Source: Candidatus Sulfopaludibacter sp. SbA3 (GTDB lineage Bacteria; Pseudomonadota; Alphaproteobacteria; Caulobacterales; Hyphomonadaceae). From it: DNA of 64,000 bases. The position numbers and the translations under genes are program-made. The notes under the pieces were generated by a model. It was not told where the DNA came from, made no database searches, and saw only the letters and a list, made by a program, of their open reading frames with translations. Shown here piece by piece: positions 17,880 to 26,281 of this stretch. Where the stretch lies: the NCBI GenBank assembly GCA_945888325.1, contig CAMDAC010000006.1:1-64000 (forward strand), in the 5' to 3' direction. Positions within the stretch are counted from its first letter, which is position 1. The number at the start of each line of letters is the position of its first letter.

Positions 17880-17887
17880 GCAGGGTG

Positions 17888-17919
17888 CCGCTGCGCCTCC
17901 GAACGGGAGGGCGCAGCGG
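17888..17919. terminator. Strong GC-rich hairpin after the SDR gene
   Basis: Arms CCGCTGCGCC (17888-17897) and GGCGCAGCGG (17910-17919) are perfectly complementary, with further pairing inside. It lies 8 bp after the SDR stop and 18 bp before the next start. No T-run follows, so it could be a Rho-independent terminator without a tail, an mRNA-stabilising hairpin or an attenuator. Confidence 0.5.
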
Positions 17920-17937
17920 GCTTGGCGGGGGTAGAGC

Positions 17938-18939
17938 ATGCAGGAACCGAACCGGGACATTTTCCCAACCCCGGCGATGCTCGAGCGCTTTCCCAACATC
18001 ACGCCGCTGCTGAAAAACGAGGCCATCGAGGCGGCCTTCAACCGGCACGAGGCACTGTCGGTTTCCGGCAAGCGCTGGTTCCACCGCCTCGGCCTTGTCT
18101 CGATGGTGCTGATCGGCGGCAGCGCGATCTACACGATCGCCGAAGCGCTGTTGTTCAAGGGCGCCGGCAACCCGGCCATCAGCATCGCCGCCGCGATCAG
18201 CGCCGCCATCGGCATCGCCGCGCAGATCTATACGCTCGCCGCCAAGGTAAAGAGCAAGTGGCTCGTCAACCGGTTTGCGTGCGAGCGCCTGCGCTCGATC
18301 AAGTTCCAGGCCTACAGCCTGGCCGCTACCGCACGCGACGAAGCCGAACTCGCCCAGCGCACGCGGCAGTTGACGGCCACCGAAATCGCCAAGCTCGAAA
18401 GCGAGCTCAACATGGGTATCTCGATCTTCGAGGCCTTCGTGCCGGAGAAATGCGTCTCGGTGCCCGCCCCCGGCGCGGGTCCGGCGAACCCGGACATCAC
18501 CGGCGAGGCGATGACCGCCTTCCGCGAACTGCGCCTTATCTATCAGGACCGCTACGCCGCCGCCGAACTCCACCGCCTGCGCGAGAACCGCCGTGTGTTT
18601 CACTCGGCGGCCGACATTCTCTACTTCTCCGGCGCCTGCCTCGTGCTCCTGTCTTTGCTCGCGAAGATCGTGCCCGGATTGCCGATCAGCGCCTGGGTCG
18701 ACTTCCTCGCGATCTCGGCTTTCGTCCTGTCGATCTCGAAGACGGTGCTCGACAGCGCGACCCTGACGGAGCCCTCGACCGCACGCTTCGTGCGCTACCG
18801 CGAGGACATTGCCGAAGTCGAGCGCCGCATCGAGCATGGCGCGACACTGGACATGGTGGTGCCGCAGATGGAGCGCATCGCGCTGGGCGAACTCGAAGAA
18901 TTCTGCGACGCTTCGAAGTCGATCAACTACCGGCTCTGA
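17938..18939 (+). CDS. SLATT/DUF4231-like membrane protein with two transmembrane hairpins
   Basis: 333 aa. Two pairs of hydrophobic helices: about 47-70 and 76-101 (LGLVSMVLIGGSAIYTIAEALL; IAAAISAAIGIAAQIYTLAA), then about 222-246 and 250-270. Each pair is followed by a charged amphipathic helix, the first with a KSKWLVNRFACERLRSIKFQAY stretch typical of SLATT (SMODS- and SLOG-associating 2TM effector) domains. SLATT proteins are proposed pore-forming effectors in nucleotide-triggered defence, normally beside a nucleotidyltransferase or SLOG sensor gene. No such gene is nearby, so this is an orphan, and the family assignment is an inference from layout and motif. Its stop codon directly abuts the opposite-strand gene. 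Confidence 0.55.
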   Translation: MQEPNRDIFPTPAMLERFPNITPLLKNEAIEAAFNRHEALSVSGKRWFHRLGLVSMVLIGGSAIYTIAEALLFKGAGNPAISIAAAISAAIGIAAQIYTLAAKVKSKWLVNRFACERLRSIKFQAYSLAATARDEAELAQRTRQLTATEIAKLESELNMGISIFEAFVPEKCVSVPAPGAGPANPDITGEAMTAFRELRLIYQDRYAAAELHRLRENRRVFHSAADILYFSGACLVLLSLLAKIVPGLPISAWVDFLAISAFVLSISKTVLDSATLTEPSTARFVRYREDIAEVERRIEHGATLDMVVPQMERIALGELEEFCDASKSINYRL

Positions 18940-19911
18940 TCACATCACGATCGCGACTTTGCCGACCACTTCGCGGCCGCGCATCATCTCGAAGGCGCGG
19001 CGCCAGTCGGCGAGCGGCACTTCTGCATGGACGCGCGGGCGGACCTTGCCTTCTTCCGCCCATTTCCAGATCGCGGCCATGTTCTCGCGGCCCCTGTCCG
19101 GGAACTGGCGGCCATACTCACCGGCCCGCACGCCGACCACCGAGAAGCCCTTGATCAGCGGCATGTTGACGTTCACGGACGGTATGCGCCCGGACGTGAA
19201 GCCGATGATCAGCAGCCGCCCGTCAAATGCGATGCAGCGCACGCTTTCGTCGAACACGTCGCCGCCGACCGGATCGTAGATCACATCCGCGCCCCGCCCG
19301 CCGGTCAGCTCCTTCACCCGCTCGCGAAAGCCCGTGTCCGGCAGCACATGATCGGCGCCATACTCCGTCAGCAGGCGGCGCTTGGCTTCCGAGGCAGAGG
19401 TCGCGATCACGGTCGCGCCGAGCAGGCGCCCGACGTCCACCGCCGCGAGGCCGACGCCGCCGCTGGCGCCGTGCACCAGCAGTGTCTCGCCGGGCTGCAG
19501 GTTGCCGCGCCGCACCAGCGCCACATAGGCCGTGAGATAGGCTGCGCCATAAGACGCCGCTGCCGCAAAGCTGATCGCCTCCGGCTTCCTGCGCAGCGCC
19601 GCCGCCGGCACCACGGCATACTCCGAGAAGGCGCCGATCCGGTTACCGCCCGCCACGGCGTCGCCCGGCGCCAGACCGCTGACGCCGGCGCCTACGGCGT
19701 CCACGATGCCGGCAAACTCCATGCCCAGGACGAAGGGCAGTTCCGGCTTCAGCTGGTACTTGCCTTCGGTCATCAACAGGTCCGGGAAGTTCAGGCTGGC
19801 CGCCTTGATCCGTATCCGGATATCTCCGGGGCCAGGCTCCGGCAGTGCCTGCTCTTCCAGCACGACCCCGGCATAGTCTGGCGCCAGCTCCCGGCAAACG
19901 AGGGCCTTCAT
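18940..19911 (-). CDS. NADPH:quinone oxidoreductase family protein (zinc-free MDR)
   Basis: 323 aa. GroES-like domain, then a nucleotide-binding motif HGASGGVGLAAVDVG at about residues 142-156, and the family stretch GADVIYDPVGGDVFDES. It is a cytoplasmic quinone or enone reductase of the QOR/zeta-crystallin type; the exact electron acceptor is unknown. Its ATG overlaps the stop of the upstream esterase gene by 4 bp, so the two are one operon, perhaps acting on the same class of ester or ketone substrates. Confidence 0.87.
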   Translation of the reverse strand: MKALVCRELAPDYAGVVLEEQALPEPGPGDIRIRIKAASLNFPDLLMTEGKYQLKPELPFVLGMEFAGIVDAVGAGVSGLAPGDAVAGGNRIGAFSEYAVVPAAALRRKPEAISFAAAASYGAAYLTAYVALVRRGNLQPGETLLVHGASGGVGLAAVDVGRLLGATVIATSASEAKRRLLTEYGADHVLPDTGFRERVKELTGGRGADVIYDPVGGDVFDESVRCIAFDGRLLIIGFTSGRIPSVNVNMPLIKGFSVVGVRAGEYGRQFPDRGRENMAAIWKWAEEGKVRPRVHAEVPLADWRRAFEMMRGREVVGKVAIVM

Positions 19912-20957
19912 GCGGAGACCCGGGCGGCCTTCGCATAGATGTCGTGCACCATTTCCGAAATCTCGCGGCAGGCCGCGCGCGCGCCGGGCGAGATGAACGT
20001 GAACGCCGTGAAGGCATGCGCGAGGCTGTCATAGCGCTTGTGCACCACCGGCACGCCTGCTGCCTTAAGGCGCGCGGCATATTCGTCGCCCTCGTCCGAC
20101 AGGGGATCATGCCCGGCCGTGATCACCACCGCCGGCGGCAGGCCGGACAGGTCCGTCTCCTGCCCCGGCGAGACGCGCAGGTCCCGGTGGTCGGTGCCTG
20201 CGGGCAGGTATTGTTTCATGAACCAGTCCATCGTGTCCTGGCTCAGCGAGAAGGTCTGCGCGAAGGCGGTCTTGGACGGATAGTGTTTCGAAATGTCGAT
20301 GGCCGGATAGATCAGCAGCTGCAGGGCCGGCATCGGCCCGCCTTCGCGTTTCATCTGCTGGCTGATGATGCCCGAGAAGTTCCCGCCCATCGAATCTCCG
20401 CCGACAGCCGCCTTGCCAGCCGGCGCGCCGAACCGCTGCGCATTCGCGAGGCCCCATTTGTACGCCGCGAGGCAATCATTCAGCCCCGCCGGGAACACGT
20501 GCTGCGGCGCCAGCCGGTAATCGACCGACAGCACCGGCGCCTGCGCACCCTGCGCCAGCATCGCGCACCAGGCATGGCAGGTATCGAGATCGCCGATCAC
20601 GCCGCCGCCCATGTGGAAGTAGACGATCAGCGGATGGCGCGGGTCCTGCGAGGCGGGCCGGTAGAGCCGCGCCGGGATGGCATTACCGTCCGGACCCGGA
20701 ATAGTCTCGCTGGACGAACCCACCCCCTCGCCCATCACATCGGCGAGCAAGGCGAGCTGCGCCTTGACACCCGCCTGCACGGCTTCTGCCGGAAGCGAGG
20801 ACATCGGCGGCGCGGCGCGGCCGTTCCAGGCAATCATCTGCAGCTGCGGCTCCAGCGTGCGGCCGTTGATGGTGACCGGCTCACCGCCCGCCAGCTTGAC
20901 GATCAGGTTGCCGGGCAGGCTGGCAAAAGTCTTCGCGAGAATGCGCTGCAGGCTCAT
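19908..20957 (-). CDS. Alpha/beta hydrolase of the hormone-sensitive lipase family (esterase)
   Basis: 349 aa. Oxyanion-hole motif HMGGG (residues 115-119, the HGGG of family IV with Met in second place) and nucleophile GDSMGG with Ser189; a distal Asp (AGHDPLSDE) and a His (SLAHAF) complete the triad. Family IV esterases hydrolyse short-chain carboxylic esters. An N-terminal cap helix region of about 80 aa is present. First gene of a two-gene operon with the quinone oxidoreductase; the divergent-looking TetR gene is actually on the same strand, 97 bp upstream. Confidence 0.88.
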   Translation of the reverse strand: MSLQRILAKTFASLPGNLIVKLAGGEPVTINGRTLEPQLQMIAWNGRAAPPMSSLPAEAVQAGVKAQLALLADVMGEGVGSSSETIPGPDGNAIPARLYRPASQDPRHPLIVYFHMGGGVIGDLDTCHAWCAMLAQGAQAPVLSVDYRLAPQHVFPAGLNDCLAAYKWGLANAQRFGAPAGKAAVGGDSMGGNFSGIISQQMKREGGPMPALQLLIYPAIDISKHYPSKTAFAQTFSLSQDTMDWFMKQYLPAGTDHRDLRVSPGQETDLSGLPPAVVITAGHDPLSDEGDEYAARLKAAGVPVVHKRYDSLAHAFTAFTFISPGARAACREISEMVHDIYAKAARVSA

Positions 20958-21054
20958 GGCGGCAAGTTCCTTGTGTCCAGATGCTGGAGATGATGATCCG
21001 CTTTGCCCGGCGCGCCAAGAGGTGTCGCCGGGGGAGAGAGTGGCGCGCGCGAAA

Positions 21055-21678
21055 CTAGCGCCCCATCATCGCGCGCCCGCCCGCCAGCACCAGGCCGGAG
21101 GCAAAGCGCGTCGCGCCTTCCACATCCACGGGCCGGCGTTGCAGCATGCAGTCGCCCATCTCGCGCGCGATGCCGATGGCGGCGGCGGTGAGATATTCGA
21201 GGTCGAGCCCGGCGGCGGTGTCGCCGGCGAGCGTCTGTTCAAGATCCGCCCGGATCTCCTCGGCCACCGCCAGCATTTCCGGCGTATCCACGCGCACGCC
21301 CATCAGCGCCAGGTGCGGCGCGCCGGCCTTGATAGCTTCCTCGTTCTCGCGGGCGATGAAGCTGAAATAGGCGCGGAAGGCGTGCTCGATATAGTCTTCC
21401 AGCGAGTTGGTGCGGGCCCGGACCTCCGACAGGTGCGCCCGGAACCGGTGGGTCGAATCCTCGGCAATCGCCTGGAACACTTCCTCTTTCGACTTGAAGT
21501 AGTTGTAGAAGGTGCCGGAGGCGAGTTCGGTTTCACGGATAATGTCGCGCACCGTGGTCGCCTCGTAGCCGATCAACGCGAACACCCGCCGCGCCGCGGT
21601 CAGGATCGCCCGCCGGTTCGCCGCCTTGGTATTCGCCCGTTTGCCGCTCGTTGGCGCGTCCGCCCCGATATCTGCCAT
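21055..21678 (-). CDS. TetR/AcrR-family transcriptional regulator
   Basis: 207 aa from the ATG at 21678; the frame is open further upstream but the HTH begins soon after this start. The TetR HTH is plain: RRAILTAARRVFALIGYEATTVRDIIRETELASGTFYNYFKSKEEVF (residues about 22-68), followed by a helical ligand-binding domain. It lies just upstream of the esterase and quinone oxidoreductase genes on the same strand and probably regulates them and itself. A tandem 10-bp repeat lies 41-60 bp before its start. Confidence 0.9.
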   Translation of the reverse strand: MADIGADAPTSGKRANTKAANRRAILTAARRVFALIGYEATTVRDIIRETELASGTFYNYFKSKEEVFQAIAEDSTHRFRAHLSEVRARTNSLEDYIEHAFRAYFSFIARENEEAIKAGAPHLALMGVRVDTPEMLAVAEEIRADLEQTLAGDTAAGLDLEYLTAAAIGIAREMGDCMLQRRPVDVEGATRFASGLVLAGGRAMMGR

Positions 21679-21718
21679 GATGTATTGCCCTGAACTCTCG
21701 CCGGTTTTTACCCTGCAC

Positions 21719-21738
21719 GAGGCGTCATGAGGCGTCAA
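21719..21738. repeat. Tandem 10-bp direct repeat upstream of the TetR gene
   Basis: GAGGCGTCAT (21719-21728) is followed at once by GAGGCGTCAA (21729-21738). On the minus strand this gives TGACGCCTC twice with a 10-bp, one-helical-turn period; the distal copy starts with TTGACG, a possible -35 element. Could be an operator for the TetR protein or another activator. Confidence 0.5.
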
Positions 21739-21748
21739 CTTTGTTGTC

Positions 21749-22381
21749 TCAGGGAATGTCCTCGGGCTTGCGGCCCGGCCGGCCCTTGTAGGGCGGGAAG
21801 GACCAACCGAACCGCATCGCCCCGCCCCGGATCGCGAAGGCGACAATCGCCGCTGGCACCGCCGCCCACATCAGCGCCAGGCCGGCGAGGTCCAGCCCGG
21901 TATAGATCGCCGCCCCGGCCAGCGCCGCCGTGATGTAGATTTCCGGCCGCAGCAGCACCGAGGGCTCCCCCGCCAGCTGGTCGCGCAGGATGCCTCCGAA
22001 GCTCGCCGTCAGCACGCCCATCACGATGGCCACGACCGGTGAGCCGGTCACGTCGAGCCCTTTCCAGGCGCCGAACACGCAATAGGCCGCCAGCCCCACG
22101 GCATCGAGCCAGAGCAGCAGCTTGTAGCGCGACTCGAACAGGTGGGCCGTCAGATAGACCAGCGCCGCGGTCACGCCGCAGACGACCAGGTAGGCCGGGT
22201 TCGCGACCCAGAATACCGGCACGCCGAGGATCAGGTCGCGCACCGTGCCGCCGCCGACGGCGGTCATCCCCGCGAAAAACAGGAAGCCGATGATGTCCAG
22301 CTGCTTGCGCGACGCCGCCAGCGCGCCAGTCGCGGCGAACACCGCGATGCCGGCATAGTCGAGGATCAGGATGGGGTTCAT
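21749..22381 (-). CDS. TRIC-type cation channel family protein (UPF0126, YadS-like)
   Basis: 210 aa with about seven hydrophobic helices in two repeated halves. Each half has the diagnostic motif: VGGGTVRDLILG in the first and FGGILRDQLAG in the second. Prokaryotic members form trimeric monovalent cation channels in the inner membrane; some have been linked to glycine uptake. Last gene of a five-gene minus-strand run; 12 bp separate it from the preceding gene. Confidence 0.9.
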   Translation of the reverse strand: MNPILILDYAGIAVFAATGALAASRKQLDIIGFLFFAGMTAVGGGTVRDLILGVPVFWVANPAYLVVCGVTAALVYLTAHLFESRYKLLLWLDAVGLAAYCVFGAWKGLDVTGSPVVAIVMGVLTASFGGILRDQLAGEPSVLLRPEIYITAALAGAAIYTGLDLAGLALMWAAVPAAIVAFAIRGGAMRFGWSFPPYKGRPGRKPEDIP

Positions 22382-22393
22382 GGGCTGTGCACG

Positions 22394-23083
22394 CTACGCA
22401 TCATCATCCACCACAGTGGCCGCAGCCTCCACCCTGGCGTCGCGCTTGCGGCGTCGCTGCACGGTCAGGAACATGCCGAACACGACGCGGATAAAGATCA
22501 GCAGGAGCACGCCGGCGAGGGGTTCATTGAGCGAGAAGGCGACGCCGGCACCGGCGAGGATGGCGATGTGGAGCGTCACGATCCGTCCGTAGGGGGAGAA
22601 CATCTCGGCCTGCGGGTTGCTCCTTTTGTAGTCACCCCTCCACAGGAAATCGAACACGTAGTAGAGCGCGCTGACGCCGATGATGGCCGCCACGAACCAG
22701 AGCATTTCCGGCGCGGTTCCGAGCGCCCACTGGATCAGCGAGACGGGCTCAAACGCGCCGCCGTCTTCACTCGCGGCAAACGCGCGGATAAATATTCCGT
22801 GTACGAAGCAGAACATGCCGTAGTGGAAGAAGAAGAATGGCACCATGAAGAGAGACATGGCGAGACTGACGACGGAGGCGAGCGCAGTGCCGATCATCCG
22901 GAGGATCGTGAAGGCACCGATCACGAGGTTCTCGAGCCAGTAGAGCGCGACCAGCGGCGTGGCGCTCCAGCCGAAGGCGAACACCGCGATCACCGGAAGC
23001 AGGTCCACCCCGAGGCTGACCAAGGAGAGCGGATCGCGGTAGGCGCGCGCGACCTCCGAAGGGTCGAGGAAGCGGGCCTTCAT
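22394..23083 (-). CDS. DUF6498-like multi-pass membrane protein
   Basis: 229 aa from the ATG at 23083, which overlaps the stop of the upstream lipoprotein gene by 4 bp. About six hydrophobic helices; the pattern PLVALYWLENLVIGAFTILRM near residue 45 and FFFFHYGMFCFVHGIF near residue 90 match a family of integral membrane proteins (DUF6498) of unknown function. The C-terminus is basic then acidic (VQRRRKRDARVEAAATVVDDDA). Probably an inner-membrane protein co-expressed with envelope genes. Confidence 0.75.
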   Translation of the reverse strand: MKARFLDPSEVARAYRDPLSLVSLGVDLLPVIAVFAFGWSATPLVALYWLENLVIGAFTILRMIGTALASVVSLAMSLFMVPFFFFHYGMFCFVHGIFIRAFAASEDGGAFEPVSLIQWALGTAPEMLWFVAAIIGVSALYYVFDFLWRGDYKRSNPQAEMFSPYGRIVTLHIAILAGAGVAFSLNEPLAGVLLLIFIRVVFGMFLTVQRRRKRDARVEAAATVVDDDA

Positions 23084-23676
23084 TCGGCGAGCTTGCCGGT
23101 GATCTCCGGAATCCGGGCGTTGACCGGCACGTAGACGACATTCCGGCCCGGCGACCATTCGCCCTTGGCGAAGTATTCGGAGGTCATGGACATCTGTCCG
23201 TCTGCGGTCAATCGGCCGGTCGAGCGCACGCGGGTGATCGTGTCATGGCCGGTCACCACCTCTTCGGCAGTCCAGCTACCATCTTCGCCGAGCACGAAAC
23301 TGCCGGTGGTGTGGAAGCCCGCGCTGGTGACGTAGACATAGTCGAGCGAGCCCGTCTCGCCGTTTTCGTAGACATAGGTGACGCCCCCATAGGAGCCGTC
23401 CTCGAGTGCATGTCGGTTGACGAGCACACGCCCGCCGAGATCCCAGCTCCATTTCGAAATATCGGCCGGACCCGCTTCGCCGTCGCCGGCGGGCGCGCTG
23501 CGCCAGGTCTTGCCGACGAGGCCGGTAAGAGCCCCGAACGTATTGGCCTGCTGGGCAGTTGCGGGGGCGTAGCCCGGACCATGGCCCGGAAAGCAGGCGC
23601 AGGCCGTGAGCGTGAGGCCGGTGGCGGCAGCGAGGACAAACCGCCTTGCGGCGGCGCTGAATGTACGGCGGTGCAT
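23080..23676 (-). CDS. Putative lipoprotein with lipocalin-like beta domain
   Basis: 198 aa from the ATG at 23676. The signal peptide ends in LTLTAC, a good lipobox. The mature domain of about 150 aa alternates short strands and turns (WSWDLGGRVLVNRHALEDGSYGGVTYVY...; DYVYVTSAGFHTTGSFVLGEDGSWTAEE), like calycin-type DUF domains that evaluate as lipocalin folds. No specific family named. It sits between an M23 lipoprotein gene and a membrane protein gene and overlaps the latter by 4 bp. Confidence 0.78.
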   Translation of the reverse strand: MHRRTFSAAARRFVLAAATGLTLTACACFPGHGPGYAPATAQQANTFGALTGLVGKTWRSAPAGDGEAGPADISKWSWDLGGRVLVNRHALEDGSYGGVTYVYENGETGSLDYVYVTSAGFHTTGSFVLGEDGSWTAEEVVTGHDTITRVRSTGRLTADGQMSMTSEYFAKGEWSPGRNVVYVPVNARIPEITGKLAE

Positions 23677-23699
23677 CGTCCTTCTATCCTCCCCGGCTC

Positions 23700-24380
23700 T
23701 CAATAGCCCACAAAATCATAGGCTGGGAAGGCGAAAGGATCATTCGGTGTCAGGCCCTTGGAGGCACTGGGCGTATCATAGTTACCGGTCAGCACCTCGT
23801 AGTGGAGGTGGGGGCCTTCGGCATTTCCGGTGGCGCCCATCTGGCCTACCGGCTGGCCAAAGCCGATGGATGAGCCGAGCTGCAGGCCGGGATCAAAGCC
23901 GTCGAGGTGGGCGTAGCGGGTGTAAACGCCGTGCCCATGATCGAGCAGGACCTGGAGTCCGTAGCCGGACGAATTGCGCGCCTCGATCACCCGGCCGGGC
24001 GCGGCGGCATAGATGGCGCCAGGCGGCTGGCTGGTGAGATCGATCCCCATATGCGGGCGCCCGGCCCGAAGGCCGAAGCCGGAGGCGAGGCAGACATCGT
24101 TGACGGGCGCTGTGACGAGCACCACCTGCCCCACCAGGATCACCGGCTTGTAGTCGAGGATCCAGCGCTCACTATCCGTCGGCGGACTGTTGGAGACGGT
24201 CATGCCGGGACAGATCCGCAGGAAGGCGTTCGGCTGGAACGCGCCCTGCGGCGGATTGCGGATGTCGCCCGGCGGGCCATAGTCCACCGGGGGACCATAG
24301 ACCACGATCGGCGCGGGCTGCGTGGCGCAAGCGCCGAGCAGCATCAATGCAAACCAAAGCCCCCACAGGCGAAAGTTCAC
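23700..24380 (-). CDS. M23 (LytM/lysostaphin-type) peptidase lipoprotein
   Basis: 226 aa from a GTG at 24380 that overlaps the stop of the FMO gene as GTGA. Signal peptide with lipobox LLGAC (Cys18). The C-terminal M23 domain carries the zinc ligands: H-x3-D in HMGIDL and HLHYEV, plus HGHGVYTRYAHL. With all ligands intact it is probably an active endopeptidase cutting peptidoglycan cross-bridges, or an outer-membrane-tethered activator. The neighbouring lipoprotein genes make an envelope cluster. Confidence 0.9.
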   Translation of the reverse strand: MNFRLWGLWFALMLLGACATQPAPIVVYGPPVDYGPPGDIRNPPQGAFQPNAFLRICPGMTVSNSPPTDSERWILDYKPVILVGQVVLVTAPVNDVCLASGFGLRAGRPHMGIDLTSQPPGAIYAAAPGRVIEARNSSGYGLQVLLDHGHGVYTRYAHLDGFDPGLQLGSSIGFGQPVGQMGATGNAEGPHLHYEVLTGNYDTPSASKGLTPNDPFAFPAYDFVGY

Positions 24381-25708
24381 GCGCTGACCTTCGCCCGTTT
24401 TGAACCGCGTTCGACTTCCTTCATCAGGTCCTTGCAATAGGCGAAGAAGTCGACCTGCATGCGGTGGCGCGGGCTGTCATAGAAGTGGCCGAGATGGTCC
24501 TCTTCGTCGGCCTTGGTGACCCGGTGCATTTCGTCCGCAGGCGGAAAGGTGTAGGCACCGGTGAGGGCGGCGGCGACGAGCTTCGATTGCTGTTCGGCGA
24601 AGTTCACCAGCGTCGGCAGCGGCTGGGCAAGGCCGAGGAAGAACAGGCTTTCGCGGCCAGGCTTCACCATCCGTTTGAACAGCGGGAAGACGTTGTCCTT
24701 CGGGGTCAGCTCATCCTGCTTGAAAAACGGGAAGCTGGTATTGTAGCCGGTGGCCCAGACGATGGCATCGACTTTCTCGCGCGTACCGTCGGTGAACACC
24801 ACGAAGTCTCCGTCCAGGCGTTCGATGCCGGGCTTCGGCGTGATGTCGCCGCAGCCGACGCGCGTCAGGAACTCTCCGGACACGGACGGGTGTCCGTCGA
24901 GCGGTTCATGGTCCGGTTTCGGCAGGCCGTAGTCTTCCATGTTGCCGATGGTCTTGCGGATCTTCGCCTTGGCGAGCGATCGGCCGAGCTTGGGCGGCAT
25001 CCAGGCGGGCAGCACAGCCTTGTCGGCGGGCTTGCCGTCCATGTATTTCGGCAGCACCCAGACGCCGCGGCGCATCGAGATGAACAGCTTCTCCGCCAGC
25101 GGGCGCTGCGAGAGTTCGGACGAGATATCCATCGCCGAATTGCCGGCGCCGACGATCATCACGCGCTTGCCGCGGAAGTCGTACGGCGCGAACGGATCGC
25201 GGTAATGGTGCGAGTGGACCTGGTAGCCATTGAACGTGCCCGGATACTTCGGCATCCGCGCATCCCAGTGATGGCCGTTGGCGACGCAGATGGCGTCATA
25301 GTCACGTGTCTCCCCGGTCGAAAGCGTGACGCGGAAGCGCCCGCCCGGAAGGTCTGCGACATCTTCAACAGCGGTGTTGAAGGTGATCGTCTCGCGCAGG
25401 CCGAAATGATCGACATAGTCGTTGAAGTATTGGCAGAGCTGGGCGTGATGCGGGAAGTCCGGCCATTCGGCGGGCACAGGATAGTCCTCGAAGGCGAGGC
25501 GCCACTTCGACGTGTCTATGTGCAGGGACTGGTAGCAGGACGAGACCCCGTTCGGGTTGTTGTAATACCAGTTGCCGCCGACATTGTCGGATTTCTCGAA
25601 ACAATCGTAGGGCAGTCCCAGATCCTTCAGGCGTTTCGCCATCGTGAACCCTGAACATCCTGCCCCGATGATGCAGGTTTTCGGCTTTGCCGCTGCGTCA
25701 AAGGCCAT
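24377..25708 (-). CDS. Flavin-containing monooxygenase (FMO/Baeyer-Villiger-like)
   Basis: 443 aa; ATG at 25708 with GGAG before it. FAD-binding GAGCSG near residue 16, a second Rossmann motif GAGNSA for NADPH, and the FMO signature F-x-G-x3-H-x3-Y as FNGYQVHSHHY. It inserts one oxygen atom into nucleophilic N or S atoms, or into ketones in related Baeyer-Villiger enzymes; the substrate is not readable. First gene of a compact minus-strand run that continues through the TRIC gene, although the other members concern the envelope. Confidence 0.9.
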   Translation of the reverse strand: MAFDAAAKPKTCIIGAGCSGFTMAKRLKDLGLPYDCFEKSDNVGGNWYYNNPNGVSSCYQSLHIDTSKWRLAFEDYPVPAEWPDFPHHAQLCQYFNDYVDHFGLRETITFNTAVEDVADLPGGRFRVTLSTGETRDYDAICVANGHHWDARMPKYPGTFNGYQVHSHHYRDPFAPYDFRGKRVMIVGAGNSAMDISSELSQRPLAEKLFISMRRGVWVLPKYMDGKPADKAVLPAWMPPKLGRSLAKAKIRKTIGNMEDYGLPKPDHEPLDGHPSVSGEFLTRVGCGDITPKPGIERLDGDFVVFTDGTREKVDAIVWATGYNTSFPFFKQDELTPKDNVFPLFKRMVKPGRESLFFLGLAQPLPTLVNFAEQQSKLVAAALTGAYTFPPADEMHRVTKADEEDHLGHFYDSPRHRMQVDFFAYCKDLMKEVERGSKRAKVSA

Positions 25709-25807
25709 GCCCGTCTCTCCTTACCTTGCGCGAACCCGTTTCCTTGAGTCCCGCGCGATGTTATCCGGCTTCCATAGGGCGTCAAATCGGAAAGCGAGCC
25801 GGGCCGC

Positions 25808-26281
25808 ATGAACGACAAGCCGAAACAGCAATATGACATCGCGGCCATCATGAACGAGAACATCAACGTGATGCGCGACGTGGTGCCCTGGGCCAACGAA
25901 ACCCGGTTCCGGGTGACGAAGGTCGAAAAGGGGCATGTGTTCGGCACCCAGCCCTGGGCGGAGCACCTCGTGGGCGATCCGGAATCGGGCGTCATCCATG
26001 GCGGGGTGATCACGACCTTCCTCGACAACCTCTGCGGCATGGCCTGCACCTCGGCGATGACCGAGATGCGCTTCGTCGCGACGATCGACCTGCGGATCGA
26101 CTACATGCGCCCGGCCGAAAAGGGCCGCGACATCATCGGCGAGGCGGAATGCTATCACCTGACGCGGACGGTCTGCTTCACGCGCGCCTGGGCCTATCAT
26201 GAGACGCGCGACAAGCTGATCGCCACGGCTGCGGGCACTTTTGCGATCAACAAGGCGCGCCTTGGCGGGAGCAAGAAATGA
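25808..26281 (+). CDS. PaaI-family acyl-CoA thioesterase (hotdog fold)
   Basis: 157 aa. The hotdog core shows the family stretch SGVIHGGVITTFLDNLCGMAC, in which HGG marks the central helix entry, and DLRIDYMRPAEKG. PaaI-type enzymes hydrolyse aromatic or medium-chain acyl-CoA thioesters. The stop overlaps the start of the next gene by 4 bp; that gene encodes a second, diverged hotdog protein, so the pair may form a hetero-oligomer. Confidence 0.88.
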   Translation: MNDKPKQQYDIAAIMNENINVMRDVVPWANETRFRVTKVEKGHVFGTQPWAEHLVGDPESGVIHGGVITTFLDNLCGMACTSAMTEMRFVATIDLRIDYMRPAEKGRDIIGEAECYHLTRTVCFTRAWAYHETRDKLIATAAGTFAINKARLGGSKK

